Below, in pieces: positions 27,754 through 36,513 of a stretch of DNA of 64,000 nt. The notes under the pieces were generated by a model that was given only the letters and a program-made list of their open reading frames with translations, was not told the DNA's origin and did no database searches. The stretch covers positions 186,001 through 250,000 of the forward strand of contig CAWIZO010000008.1 of assembly GCA_963840665.1 (NCBI GenBank), given 5' to 3'. The stretch is from DATFTE01 sp963840665. GTDB lineage: Bacteria; Acidobacteriota; Terriglobia; Terriglobales; Acidobacteriaceae. Each line of letters begins with the position of its first letter. Position 1 is the first letter of the stretch. Both the position numbers and the translations under genes were made by a program.

Positions 27754-28791
27754 ATGGCAGCGAAAAAGCACGATTTTATCGATCAGAAGTTGCAGGATCT
27801 CAATAACGATGGCATCGATCGTCGCGGCTTTCTGAAGTGTATGGCATGGGCGGGCACCGGGTTAGTCTGGACGATGAGCGGCGGTGTTCCAATGTCTCGG
27901 GCATTCGCCAAGACTGCGGGCCGGAGCGCCGGCAAGGGCGGGGACTTCAGCTTTGTTCAGATCAGTGACAGCCACATCGGCTTCAGCAAGCCGGCAAATC
28001 CCGACGTCACCGCGACTCTGCAGACCGCGATCAACAAGATTAACGCGATGCCCCACAAGCCGGATTTCGTCATTCACACCGGAGACTTGAGCCAGCTTTC
28101 AAAGCCAAGTGAATTCGACACGCTAGACCAGGTTCTCAAGGGAGCGTCCGCAAAACAGATCTTCTTTGTGCCGGGCGAGCACGACATGCTGAGCGACAAC
28201 GGCGAGCAATATCTCGCGCGCTATGGGAAAGGCACGAAGGGCGCCGGGTGGTCGAGCTTCGATCACAAGGGCGTGCATTTCGTTGGTCTCGTGAATGTCG
28301 CCAATTTGAAAGCCGGAGGTATGGGATCGCTCGGGCATGAGCAACTGGAGTGGCTTGAGGATGATCTCAAGGGCCGCTCCGCCAGCACTCCGATTGTCCT
28401 CTTTGCACACATTCCGCTATGGACGATCTATCCCGACTGGGGTTGGGGAACTGACGACAGCGAACAAGCCTTGTCCTATATCAAGCGATTCGGTTCCGTG
28501 ACTGTGTTAAACGGCCACATCCACCAGATCATGCAGAAGGTTGAAGGCAAGGTTTCATTCCATACAGCAATGTCGACAGCCTTCCCGCAACCTGCCCCCG
28601 GAACTGCTCCTTCAGCCGGTCCCATGAAGGTGCCCGCCGAACAGTTGCAGCGCGTATTGGGCATCACTGATGTGAACTATATCGTTAGCGGTCGCAGCCT
28701 GGCTGTTGTCGACTCCCCTCTCGATGGCTCGAGCTCCGCAGCTTCGGGCGATGCGGCACCGCAAGCCCTCATTGAATCAGAAGTCGGCTAG
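27754..28791 (+). CDS. Tat-exported calcineurin-like metallophosphoesterase
   Basis: A 345-residue protein. The Tat motif DRRGFLK is at 22-28. Metal-binding motifs are in order: SDSHIG (DxH), HTGDLSQL (GD), PGEHD (the usual GNHD with Glu for Asn), FAHIPLW, and NGHIHQ (GHxH). The Glu substitution in the third motif may alter the metal site. Start at ATG 27754, with CGGAGA upstream, rather than the longer frame. Substrate unknown; probably a periplasmic phosphoesterase. The cupredoxin follows 76 bases downstream. Confidence 0.85.
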   Translation: MAAKKHDFIDQKLQDLNNDGIDRRGFLKCMAWAGTGLVWTMSGGVPMSRAFAKTAGRSAGKGGDFSFVQISDSHIGFSKPANPDVTATLQTAINKINAMPHKPDFVIHTGDLSQLSKPSEFDTLDQVLKGASAKQIFFVPGEHDMLSDNGEQYLARYGKGTKGAGWSSFDHKGVHFVGLVNVANLKAGGMGSLGHEQLEWLEDDLKGRSASTPIVLFAHIPLWTIYPDWGWGTDDSEQALSYIKRFGSVTVLNGHIHQIMQKVEGKVSFHTAMSTAFPQPAPGTAPSAGPMKVPAEQLQRVLGITDVNYIVSGRSLAVVDSPLDGSSSAASGDAAPQALIESEVG

Positions 28792-28867
28792 GTAATTACA
28801 GTAACGCGTACGTCTACATAAAAGAGACTAACCAAAGAAACACTACTCATAGAAAGGAATTAAGACA

Positions 28868-29224
28868 GTGAAGAAGACAAATCTAATTGCATGTATGGCA
28901 GCGCCGATCATGATTGCCGCGGTGCTGCTGTTAGCGGGATCGCCCAGCGTTACCGCAAGTGACCAAGCCTCCGCGACCAACGCGGAGGTGAAAATTGATA
29001 ACTTCAGTTTTGGGCCGCAGACGGTCACAGTGCCCGTCGGAGCCACAGTTACCTGGACTAACCTTGATGACATCCCCCATACCGTGGTCAGCACGGACGG
29101 GGTGTTCAAGTCGAAGGTCCGGGATACGGATGAAAAGTTCTCTTATACCTTTACCAAGGCGGGAACGTATTCCTACTTCTGCTCGGTCCATCCCAAGATG
29201 ACAGGCCAGGTCGTGGTGAAGTAA
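28868..29224 (+). CDS. Exported cupredoxin (plastocyanin-like)
   Basis: A 118-residue blue copper protein with a signal peptide. The type I copper ligands are complete: His71 (IPHTV), Cys105, His108 and Met111 in YFCSVHPKMTG. GTG start at 28868 after AAAGGAA. Probably a periplasmic electron carrier. It lies between the metallophosphoesterase and the third ECF sigma gene, likely in the same transcript. Confidence 0.9.
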   Translation: MKKTNLIACMAAPIMIAAVLLLAGSPSVTASDQASATNAEVKIDNFSFGPQTVTVPVGATVTWTNLDDIPHTVVSTDGVFKSKVRDTDEKFSYTFTKAGTYSYFCSVHPKMTGQVVVK

Positions 29225-29266
29225 CGCTTGTAGAACGGGATTGCTCTCCAAGCGACTGGAACGAAT

Positions 29267-29989
29267 ATGGCTAACGAGTCTGCACAATTCGCGAGCGAAA
29301 GGGTGGCGAGTGATGATCTGGATCTTGTTCGTGCCACCCTGCGCGGAGATGTATATGCTTTCGAGGAACTCGTGAGGAGATACGATCGCAAACTGCTCCG
29401 AATCGCTCTAAACGTGACGCATAACGCGGAAGATGCGCAAGACGCTGTTCAGGAGGCCTTTTTTAAGGCGTTTCAAAAGTTAGGTGAATTTCGAGCGGAG
29501 TCTCAATTCTCGACCTGGCTGATTCGTATCGCCTTGAACCAGGCGATAATGAAGGTCCGCAAACGGTGTTCCACAAAGGAGCAGTCACTTGATGGGGATT
29601 TCCAGGGGGATGGGGCTACATTTCCGATAGATCTCACCGATTGGGCTCCTAACCCTGAGCAGCGTTACCGGACATCTGAGTTGCGAGAAATTCTGCGTAA
29701 GGCGTTACAAGAATTGCCTCCGCTGTCGCGTACGGTTTTTGTGCTGCGAGACATTGAGGGCTTCTCAATTGAGGAGACCGCGGTGGCGATGAATCTGACT
29801 CATGCGACCGTTAAGTCGCGGCTATTACGAGGGCGATTGCAGCTTCGGGAGAGCCTTGCGCGGTATTTCCGCAAGCAAACACGACCTTTGCCAACCCATT
29901 CCGTTCCTTTCGGTAAGCGGGCAGGGCCGACCGTCAACCCTTCTTACCACCTGTCCGGACCACTCGATACCTCAGATATGCTGGATTAG
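29267..29989 (+). CDS. ECF-type RNA polymerase sigma factor (third copy)
   Basis: A 240-residue sigma factor with region 2 (AQDAVQEAFFKAFQKLGEF, FSTWLIRIALNQAIMKVRKR) and region 4 (LPPLSRTVFVLRDIEGFSIEETAVAMNLTHATVKSRL). Its closest pattern is the RpoE/SigW type, and it differs clearly from the two paralogs at 20.5 and 24.4 kb. It has a Pro/Arg-rich tail. It is 42 bases after the cupredoxin gene; no anti-sigma gene is adjacent. Confidence 0.9.
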   Translation: MANESAQFASERVASDDLDLVRATLRGDVYAFEELVRRYDRKLLRIALNVTHNAEDAQDAVQEAFFKAFQKLGEFRAESQFSTWLIRIALNQAIMKVRKRCSTKEQSLDGDFQGDGATFPIDLTDWAPNPEQRYRTSELREILRKALQELPPLSRTVFVLRDIEGFSIEETAVAMNLTHATVKSRLLRGRLQLRESLARYFRKQTRPLPTHSVPFGKRAGPTVNPSYHLSGPLDTSDMLD

Positions 29990-30362
29990 TGCCCCACCTG
30001 GTCTATTCTCCCTCCCACGCTAGCGTTGGCTCTGCCGCCCGGATGTGTGTGCAACCACGTTCGGGTGAGGATCGATAGTCCCAACTTCATCTCCCCTGCA
30101 TTACTTCGTCTGTCGCCTCCCTAAGTAGTAAGACAACTGCTTCAACCCGGCGGCACGTGTGTTAGGAGTCATCAACAAACAGTCGAGCGTGACAAAGAGA
30201 TGACAATCAAATGACATCCTGCCCGCATCGTGGCCGGTGGGGTGCTGCGTCAAAACCACGTGCGTCGCGTTAAGCAGTTGACGATCGAGGCTCAGAGCAA
30301 ACAGGCAGGACAAGGAAAGCGCCTGAAGGCGCATAAGTCATGAAACAAAGATGGAGGATAAT
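29990..30362. other. Intergenic region with a small palindrome
   Basis: No gene is recognised. A palindrome GCGCCTGAAGGCGC lies at 30319-30332, shortly before the ribosome binding site of the TIGR03118 gene. The region should contain that gene's promoter; I found no GGAATAAA-type site. Confidence 0.4.
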
Positions 30363-31928
30363 GTGAAACAATCACTCTTACTCTCGGTACTGCTGGTGAC
30401 GTTGACCATCCCTTCGGGATTGTTGGCCCAGCAGTCTGGCTACTCGCAAACTAATCTGGTCTCGAACACTGCTGGGGTCGCGAATACCACGGATTCTCAG
30501 CTTCTCAATCCTTGGGGGATTTCGTTTATTCCGGGATCTGACTTTTGGGTCGCTAATAATAACAGCGGGACCTCTACCCTCTATGACAACTTGGGCAATA
30601 AAGATACCGGTCTTGTGGTAACCATTCCGGGTGCTCGAAGCAATCCAAACGGTAATTGCAGTCCTGGTTGCCCTACGGGGAACGTCGCAAACGGCAACGG
30701 GTCCTACTTCGGTGGAGGACAGTTTATCTTTGATACCGAAGATGGCATGGTCGTAAACTGGACTGGCGCCAGCAATACAGCAACGGTGGCCTTCGATAAC
30801 TCCGCCAGCGGCGCGGTGTACAAAGGTCTCACCCTGTTGAATGGCACTTTCCTATTGGCAGCGAATTTCAATAGCGGCAAAGTCGATGTACTTGATCGCA
30901 ACTTCAACCTCACGTCGTTGAGCGGTTCTTTCACCGATCCAAAGCTCCCCGCGGGTCTCGCTCCCCATGGCATCCACGTCATCAATAACCAAGTCTATGT
31001 CGCGTACGCGATGCAAGATGCCGCTAAGCATGATGCACAGCCCGGCACCGGCCTCGGGCAAGTAGATATCTTCGATAGCAACGGCAATTTCGTGAGCACC
31101 TTCGTGGCCGCCGGTGGAAAGCTTAACGCGCCGTGGGGCGTGGTGGCGGCCCCCGCGACTTTCGGAGCGTTCCCGAACGCTATCCTGGTAGGAAATTTTG
31201 GCGATGGAACAATCAACGCGTTCGATACAACCGGAAAGTTTCTCGGCCAACTTACCGACTCTTCAAACAAGGTGTTGGTGAATCCCGGTTTGTGGGACAT
31301 GGTGGTCGGTGGAGGCGGCACGTCTGGGGATCCAGGTACTCTTTACCTGACCGCCGGTGGCAGCAACCAGCCCAATTTCCCATCCGGAGGTAGTACGACG
31401 AGTGTCTTCGCCAGTCTCGTCCCTGCAGCAGCGGTCGGGGCCCCAGATTTCTCTCTGAGTCTCTCGGCACAGAGCGCAACAGTTACGCCGGGGGCTTCGA
31501 CTAGTCTCACGGTCGACGCCGCGGCGGTTGGAGGATTTAGCGGCCAGATTTCGCTGAGCTGTTCCGCCTCCGCGGGGCTGACCTGCGCTTTCAGCCCCTC
31601 GACTATTTCTGCCGGGTCGAACGCGGCATCCACCTTAACAATCTCCGCGGCCGCGACCCCTCCGACCGGTGGCTACGGCCCGTCTGCGCTGCTGCCTGGT
31701 TTGGGGCTGTCCGGAGCCCTGGCAGCGGCTCGTAAGCGGAAGCGGCTTACCCGCAAGAACATTCTGTGGATGAGCCTGCTGGGTTTGCTACTACTGGTCT
31801 CACTGTTTGCTCTTGGGTGCGGTGGTAACAACTCAAAAACGCCAGCGGGATCTCAAGTCACCTTGACGGTGACCGGCACATCCGGCGCACTGAGCCACTC
31901 CACGCCCGTAACCATAACGGTCAGATAA
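30363..31928 (+). CDS. TIGR03118 family exported protein
   Basis: A 521-residue protein. After a signal peptide (LLLSVLLVTLTIPSGLLAQ), residues 25-370 are a TIGR03118 propeller-like region (LLNPWGISFIPGSDFWVANN, DTEDGMVVNWTG, APHGIHVINNQVYVAYA, LNAPWGVVAAP). A Ser/Thr-rich immunoglobulin-like stretch follows, then a basic segment and a C-terminal membrane helix (LWMSLLGLLLLVSLFALGC). The GTG at 30363 lies five bases after GGAGG; an ATG at 30351 overlaps that site and is less likely. Confidence 0.85.
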   Translation: MKQSLLLSVLLVTLTIPSGLLAQQSGYSQTNLVSNTAGVANTTDSQLLNPWGISFIPGSDFWVANNNSGTSTLYDNLGNKDTGLVVTIPGARSNPNGNCSPGCPTGNVANGNGSYFGGGQFIFDTEDGMVVNWTGASNTATVAFDNSASGAVYKGLTLLNGTFLLAANFNSGKVDVLDRNFNLTSLSGSFTDPKLPAGLAPHGIHVINNQVYVAYAMQDAAKHDAQPGTGLGQVDIFDSNGNFVSTFVAAGGKLNAPWGVVAAPATFGAFPNAILVGNFGDGTINAFDTTGKFLGQLTDSSNKVLVNPGLWDMVVGGGGTSGDPGTLYLTAGGSNQPNFPSGGSTTSVFASLVPAAAVGAPDFSLSLSAQSATVTPGASTSLTVDAAAVGGFSGQISLSCSASAGLTCAFSPSTISAGSNAASTLTISAAATPPTGGYGPSALLPGLGLSGALAAARKRKRLTRKNILWMSLLGLLLLVSLFALGCGGNNSKTPAGSQVTLTVTGTSGALSHSTPVTITVR

Positions 31929-31945
31929 GCCGACAACTCCAGACA

Positions 31946-31975
31946 AGGGCGCACTTCGGTGCGCTCTTTTCTTCC
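31946..31975 (+). terminator. Rho-independent terminator after the TIGR03118 gene
   Basis: Arms GCGCAC and GTGCGC around TTCG, with AGG/TCT extension, followed by TTTTCTTCC. Confidence 0.82.
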
Positions 31976-32176
31976 TTCGATTGCGTTGTTCTCCCCGTTT
32001 GAAGGATTGGGACCAACAAAGCACACTGATCGAAAATCGGAGGCGTAGCCGCGGTTGCCAGCGACCAGAGCGCTGAGATTGGAGCGGTTCTGCCTCCCGT
32101 AACAAGCCCTCCTTTCAAGGACCTCCGACAATACCGGCGCCTCATGGTTTTCTTTCGCCGGACGTAGCATGACGAC

Positions 32177-32203
32177 GGAATAAATCCCGACCCTCTCGGT
32201 TAT
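32177..32203 (+). promoter_or_regulatory. ECF promoter upstream of the small exported protein
   Basis: GGAATAAA, 13 bases, GGTTAT, 36 bases before the ATG at 32239. Confidence 0.68.
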
Positions 32204-32238
32204 AGAAAGCGATGTTGATCGTATTTAGAAAGGTACAT

Positions 32239-32652
32239 ATGAATCGTTCTACGCAATATCTGTGCGGACTTATTCTCGGCATAAGCTGTGTGCTGTCCGC
32301 CCTACCGGGCCACGCGCAAGAGCCAACCCGAGTCAAAGTAAACATTCCCTTCGACTTTGTTGTCGGAGATAAACAACTTACAGCTGGCGATTACGTGATT
32401 GACTCTGTGCTCGATGGAAGGGTCATGATGCTTCGCAATAAACGTGGAGTGGTTCAGCAGGTCGCTTTTGCTGTGCCAGTCGAGACAAAGAAGACTGGAA
32501 ATCACGAACGCGTCCTGTTTCGCCACGATGGTGACCGATATTTCTTATCTCAGATCTGGTTCTCGGGAGACGACAACGGCGAGGAACTCATCCAGGGAAG
32601 TCACCACGGGCAAGACCGGCCAGTCAGTAATCAAATGAGTGCTGGCCAATAA
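32239..32652 (+). CDS. Small exported protein of unknown function
   Basis: A 137-residue exported protein with a signal peptide (LILGISCVLSALPGHAQ), then VKVNIPFDFVVGDKQLTAGDY and a series of short beta strands (LFRHDGDRYFLSQIWFSG). This pattern is common among small acidobacterial secreted proteins but has no known function. ATG at 32239 with AAAGG upstream. It lies directly behind an ECF promoter. Confidence 0.7.
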   Translation: MNRSTQYLCGLILGISCVLSALPGHAQEPTRVKVNIPFDFVVGDKQLTAGDYVIDSVLDGRVMMLRNKRGVVQQVAFAVPVETKKTGNHERVLFRHDGDRYFLSQIWFSGDDNGEELIQGSHHGQDRPVSNQMSAGQ

Positions 32653-32853
32653 CGCTCACGCGAGTCATGGGACAAGAAGAGTTCTCATGTTTGGAGGGTG
32701 GTTGATCCTATCTAGTGCCGCCCAATTCTCAGGATCCAGCATGGGGACTCTTTGGAGTCCAAAGAGCAGAGCCAGGAAACATCCGCGTTGGCCTGACTCA
32801 ATCGGGACCCGAGCCTAACTGCTCAGTCACAATTGTTGGCCTGGAGTAGACGA

Positions 32854-33333
32854 TTGATCGTGTCATTGTCTTTTCCGACGAAGAGCTTTCTGGGTACAGG
32901 CGCTACGTTTGCGGCGGATGTCAATCTCGTTGTTCAGCTCATCATGGGAGCAGCCCTGATCGCCGGAGCATTGTTCGCGAAAAAGAAGCGCTACAAAGCG
33001 CATGCTATTTGCCAGACCACAGTGCTTCTCTTGAATTTGGTGATGATCGGATTTGTGATGTTGCCTTCGTTTCTGCAACAAGTAGAGCCTGTGCTGCCTA
33101 AGCTTGTTCATAAGTGGTACTACAAGGTGGCGACCGTACATGCGATTCTGGGAATAACAGCTGAGCTTTTGGGACTCTATATCGTGATCGCTGCCGGGAC
33201 GAACATACTCCCACAGCGGTTGCGGTTCACACATTGGAAACGCTGGATGCGCGCCGAGCTGGTGCTCTGGACAATCGTTTTGCTGAGTGGCGTTGGAACG
33301 TACTGCGCGTGGTATGTGAGGCCGTTCCGGTAG
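32854..33333 (+). CDS. DUF420-like membrane protein
   Basis: About 160 residues with four hydrophobic segments and conserved His residues (KAHAICQT, VHKWYYKVATVHAILG), resembling DUF420/cytochrome-oxidase-assembly-type membrane proteins. The start is uncertain: TTG at 32854 has GGAG seven bases upstream, while TTG at 32833 extends the frame without a good site. The role is unknown; it is followed by the tat genes. Confidence 0.62.
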   Translation: MIVSLSFPTKSFLGTGATFAADVNLVVQLIMGAALIAGALFAKKKRYKAHAICQTTVLLLNLVMIGFVMLPSFLQQVEPVLPKLVHKWYYKVATVHAILGITAELLGLYIVIAAGTNILPQRLRFTHWKRWMRAELVLWTIVLLSGVGTYCAWYVRPFR

Positions 33334-33379
33334 CGCCGGCGTCAGGTCACAGCACGAGGGAGTTGCACTGGAGGTGAGG

Positions 33380-33679
33380 ATGCTTGAACAAACATTGTAC
33401 GGACTGGCACTGGCACTGATTGTAGTGCTCGATTTTGTATACGGCGACGACATACCGGCCCCAGAGAAGCCCTGGCCCGGGCGAACCAAGAAGCTGGCCT
33501 TTAATGATTCTCCGCTAGCCCGGACCAGGAATAGCGGGCTCCGACGGAGAGGCAGTGAACATGACGACTCCAAAGCGCCCTTGCTGCAAACGGCGTCGCT
33601 TGCTCAGACCTGCCCAGTTAGCACTGCCAGCGATGATTCTTCAACCGATCGCATTGACGCGGAGGCTCGCGATGTCTGA
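33380..33679 (+). CDS. Small membrane protein upstream of tatC
   Basis: A 99-residue frame with one N-terminal hydrophobic helix (LYGLALALIVVLDFVYG) and a polar tail. ATG at 33380 follows GGAGG by five bases, and its stop overlaps the tatC start by eight bases, so translational coupling is plausible. The tail has no family character. Confidence 0.45.
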   Translation: MLEQTLYGLALALIVVLDFVYGDDIPAPEKPWPGRTKKLAFNDSPLARTRNSGLRRRGSEHDDSKAPLLQTASLAQTCPVSTASDDSSTDRIDAEARDV

Positions 33680-34445
33680 CGCGACCGCGTCCGTGCTGGC
33701 GGAACACTCCCACTCCATGTCGCTTATGGACCACCTGGAGGAGTTGAGGAAACGAATCGTATTTTCCGTTATCGGGATACTCGTCGGGTTCCTCTGCTGC
33801 TGGTCTTTCGCGGACCGGATTTTCGGTTTCTTGCAGCAACCCATCATTTTGGCACTGCGCCACCACGGGCTCGGCGGCGGCCTAGTGTATTTAAATCCGA
33901 CAGAGCCCTTCAATCTATATTTGGAGGTCGGATTCGGCGCAGGGCTGTTCGCGGCGTCGCCGTTTGTGTTCTATCAATTGTGGTTATTCCTCGCTCCTGG
34001 GCTGTATCGCGCGGAAAAGCGTTATGTCTTGCCGTTCGTACTCAGTACGGTCGGTTTGTTCATCGCCGGCGGATTCTTTGGCTACAGAATCGTCTACCCT
34101 GCCTCCCTGGAGTTCTTAATCGGTTACGGCCAACGCTTCCAACCGATGATTACGATTGGAGAGTATATGAGATTGCTTCTTACCATCGTGGTGGGGCTCG
34201 GGCTGATCTTCGAAATGCCAATTCTTGTTTTCTTTCTCGCTTTGATGCGAGTAATTACAGCTCGTTGGATGTGGCGCAATCTGCGATATTCCATCCTCGC
34301 GAGTTTTGTTGTCGCGGCAGTTGTGACGCCGACAAGTGACATCCTGAACATGTGCCTTTTTGCCACCCCAATGATCGCGCTCTATGCGATCAGTATCGGG
34401 GTGGCTTGGCTCGTAAATCCACGCCCAACCGAGAAACGAGCATAG
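33672..34445 (+). CDS. tatC: Sec-independent protein translocase TatC
   Basis: The core membrane receptor of the twin-arginine export pathway, which binds RR signal peptides. It has 257 residues, about six transmembrane segments and the family motifs (SLMDHLEELRKRIVFSVIG at the N-terminus, FEMPILVFFLALMRV, DILNMCLFATPMIALYAIS). The ATG at 33672 follows GGAGG by six bases, so a 39-codon longer frame was rejected. tatA and tatB-like genes follow after the ferritin-like gene. Confidence 0.93.
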   Translation: MSDATASVLAEHSHSMSLMDHLEELRKRIVFSVIGILVGFLCCWSFADRIFGFLQQPIILALRHHGLGGGLVYLNPTEPFNLYLEVGFGAGLFAASPFVFYQLWLFLAPGLYRAEKRYVLPFVLSTVGLFIAGGFFGYRIVYPASLEFLIGYGQRFQPMITIGEYMRLLLTIVVGLGLIFEMPILVFFLALMRVITARWMWRNLRYSILASFVVAAVVTPTSDILNMCLFATPMIALYAISIGVAWLVNPRPTEKRA

Positions 34446-34778
34446 TCCAGCCTGCTTGATGGGCGATGTGGCGAGTGAGTGTTTCACTTAGGTGAAACGG
34501 TCCTTACATTCCGATGACCGCAGTCTGACAAATATCTAACAAGAAAATGACAAGGACTTCCCTCGGGTGGGTGCATGATTGCAGACACAAATCATATGTT
34601 GGCCCTCCTTCGTATTCGAGAAACGATTACAGCCTGATCTCAAGATAGAGCCTTCGGCAGAGAAGTCTCGTCTCCTGCTGTCCAAGAAATAATGTTTGAA
34701 AGTTGGGAATATTGTTCGGCTCCCTCGGTTTCCAATACAAGCTGTACTAAATCATGGGCAAAGGAATGGGAGTAAAGC
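34446..34778. other. Intergenic region between tatC and the ferritin-like gene
   Basis: Contains a short hairpin GTTTCAC/GTGAAAC at 34481-34498 without a T-tract, and a degenerate ECF-type promoter at 34706-34732. No gene seen. Confidence 0.45.
34706..34732 (+). promoter_or_regulatory. Possible degenerate ECF promoter for the ferritin-like gene
   Basis: GGAATATT, exactly 13 bases, GGTTTC. Both elements deviate from the five better sites but the spacing is identical; 46 bases before the ATG. Confidence 0.4.
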
Positions 34779-35972
34779 ATGAAAGAAGAGAATTCTGTAT
34801 CCACTGTGGTATCGGAAGTAAACTCACCTGAAGCAAAGGAATCCTCCACGGAACAAGATGTGCAGCGTCACTGGCAAGGAGTAGTCAAGAGACGCTCATT
34901 TCTGAAGGGCTTGGGGATTGCCGGTGCAACCTTGTCAGCCAGCGCGTTACTGGGCACTGAGGCGAACGCGCAGACCACGCGGAGCACCGGTAAGCTTTCC
35001 AAAGGTGATGCTGCTCTGCTGCGGTTCGCGGCTGCCGCGGAACTCATTGAGGCTGATCTGTGGCAGCAATACAACGAACTCGGAGGGGTCCAAGGAGGCA
35101 ACCCGGCGTACATTGCCGCACTCAGCAACCTTGACGGCGACATGCCTCAATACGTCGCTGATAACACGGACGACGAATTGAGCCATGCGGCTTTCTTAAA
35201 CGCCTATTTGATCTCCAAGGGAGAAGAGCCAGTAAGTCTAGATTCGTTCCGGACGTTGCCCAGCAGTAAGGCGACCGGCGCCAAGAATCTCGGAAGGTTG
35301 ACGAACCTGCTGAAGCTCAATGTAGATCTTAGTTGGTACACTCGGTACCGCAGCACACAGAATCCTGATTTTGGAGCGATTCTCAAGGGACCCTTCACCA
35401 TCGAAAATCAGCCCGCGATACCTGTAAGTGACGACGACACGGATCCCAATCAGCCTCAGCCGGTTCCCCCGGCCACTCCGCAGCAATCCCGAATGCAGGC
35501 CATTGCGAATACAGCGGGATTTCACTTCGCTTTCATTGAGCAGGGTGGGGCGAGTCTGTATCCCACGTTGGCTTTCAAGGCGACTGACCCCGAAGTCCTG
35601 CGAATCCTGGTCAGCATTGGCGGAGTCGAGATCGACCACTTCGGACTCTGGCACGACAAGGCAGGCAATGCTGTAGCTCAGCCGTTGGCAGGCGTAGTCG
35701 ATCCGGAAACCGGTCTCACGTTCCCAGATCTGAATGCACTCCATTCGGAGCTCGATCAGACGAACCTGATCTTGCCAGAGCCATGCGAGTTCATCAGCAA
35801 GTCTCTACCGCCGTGCTCAGTAATCCGGCCGACGTTGACCCAGAACGGGGGCGCCGTCGCCACCATCAAGGCCTTCACCGACGATCTTTTATTCCTTGGT
35901 CAATCACCCGCGTTCTTTAGCCTCGTGAACCGGCTTGCGGTCGAGGCCGATTCGGTGCGACGCGGCTTCTGA
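34779..35972 (+). CDS. Tat-exported ferritin-like domain protein
   Basis: A 397-residue protein with a Tat signal (KRRSFLKGLGIAGA, ending near EANAQ). The four-helix ferritin-like region (Ferritin_2 type) shows the carboxylate/His pattern: AAELIEADLW, DDELSHAAF (ExxH), HFAFIEQGGA, and GGVEIDHFG (ExxH), consistent with a di-iron site. ATG at 34779 after GGGAG. It is encoded inside the tat cluster and must use that pathway. Confidence 0.83.
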   Translation: MKEENSVSTVVSEVNSPEAKESSTEQDVQRHWQGVVKRRSFLKGLGIAGATLSASALLGTEANAQTTRSTGKLSKGDAALLRFAAAAELIEADLWQQYNELGGVQGGNPAYIAALSNLDGDMPQYVADNTDDELSHAAFLNAYLISKGEEPVSLDSFRTLPSSKATGAKNLGRLTNLLKLNVDLSWYTRYRSTQNPDFGAILKGPFTIENQPAIPVSDDDTDPNQPQPVPPATPQQSRMQAIANTAGFHFAFIEQGGASLYPTLAFKATDPEVLRILVSIGGVEIDHFGLWHDKAGNAVAQPLAGVVDPETGLTFPDLNALHSELDQTNLILPEPCEFISKSLPPCSVIRPTLTQNGGAVATIKAFTDDLLFLGQSPAFFSLVNRLAVEADSVRRGF

Positions 35973-36087
35973 TCGTTGCAAGCTCTCTCCGCTGCTGTCT
36001 GGGCAGGCGCTGTATCGGGTTGGGTGCGGCGCCTGCATTTTTACTAAAACGCTTCGAAAATGTCTCAATCAATCGGAAGGGGTACTC

Positions 36088-36294
36088 ATGTTTGAAGGAT
36101 TGTTTCAACCGATGCATCTGCTAGTAATTTTCGGGATTGCTCTGCTTGTGTTCGGACCCAAAAAACTCCCGGAACTTGGTAAAGGTTTTGGAGAGGGTAT
36201 CCGCGGCTTCAAGGAGGCCATGAGGGCTGACGAGGAGAAAGTGGCGACTGCAGCGAGCACTGGTGCCGACAACCAAAACGTAGTCAAGGAGTGA
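36088..36294 (+). CDS. tatA: Sec-independent translocase protein TatA
   Basis: A 68-residue single-span protein: N-terminal helix (MHLLVIFGIALLVFG), the conserved FGPKKLPELGKGFGEGI hinge, an amphipathic helix, and an acidic tail. ATG at 36088 with GGAAGGGG upstream. It pairs with tatC at 33672 to form the export channel. The next gene begins four bases after its stop codon region. Confidence 0.92.
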   Translation: MFEGLFQPMHLLVIFGIALLVFGPKKLPELGKGFGEGIRGFKEAMRADEEKVATAASTGADNQNVVKE

Positions 36295-36297
36295 CTC

Positions 36298-36513
36298 GTG
36301 GGTTTCGCGACCGAAATTCTATTCATACTCGTCCTCGGATGGCTCGTACTGGGTCCGAAACAGTTGCAGATACTGTTGCGACACGTGGCGCGGGCCAGAA
36401 CTGAATTCGAAGAAGCGAGCGGCGGCTTCAGATCTCTGCTTAGCGCAGAACTTGCAGATGCGCCTCGGGACGGTAAAACCGATTCCATGCACGATTTAAG
36501 TGAGAGTCATTGA
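36298..36513 (+). CDS. TatA/TatB-family protein
   Basis: A 71-residue Hcf106/MttA-type protein: one membrane helix (LFILVLGWLVLGPKQL) and a charged amphipathic helix (VARARTEFEEASGGFRS). Its GPKQL hinge is closer to TatB, but it is much shorter than typical TatB. GTG start at 36298 after AAGGAG. It follows tatA immediately and likely functions as the TatB of this cluster. Confidence 0.8.
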   Translation: MGFATEILFILVLGWLVLGPKQLQILLRHVARARTEFEEASGGFRSLLSAELADAPRDGKTDSMHDLSESH

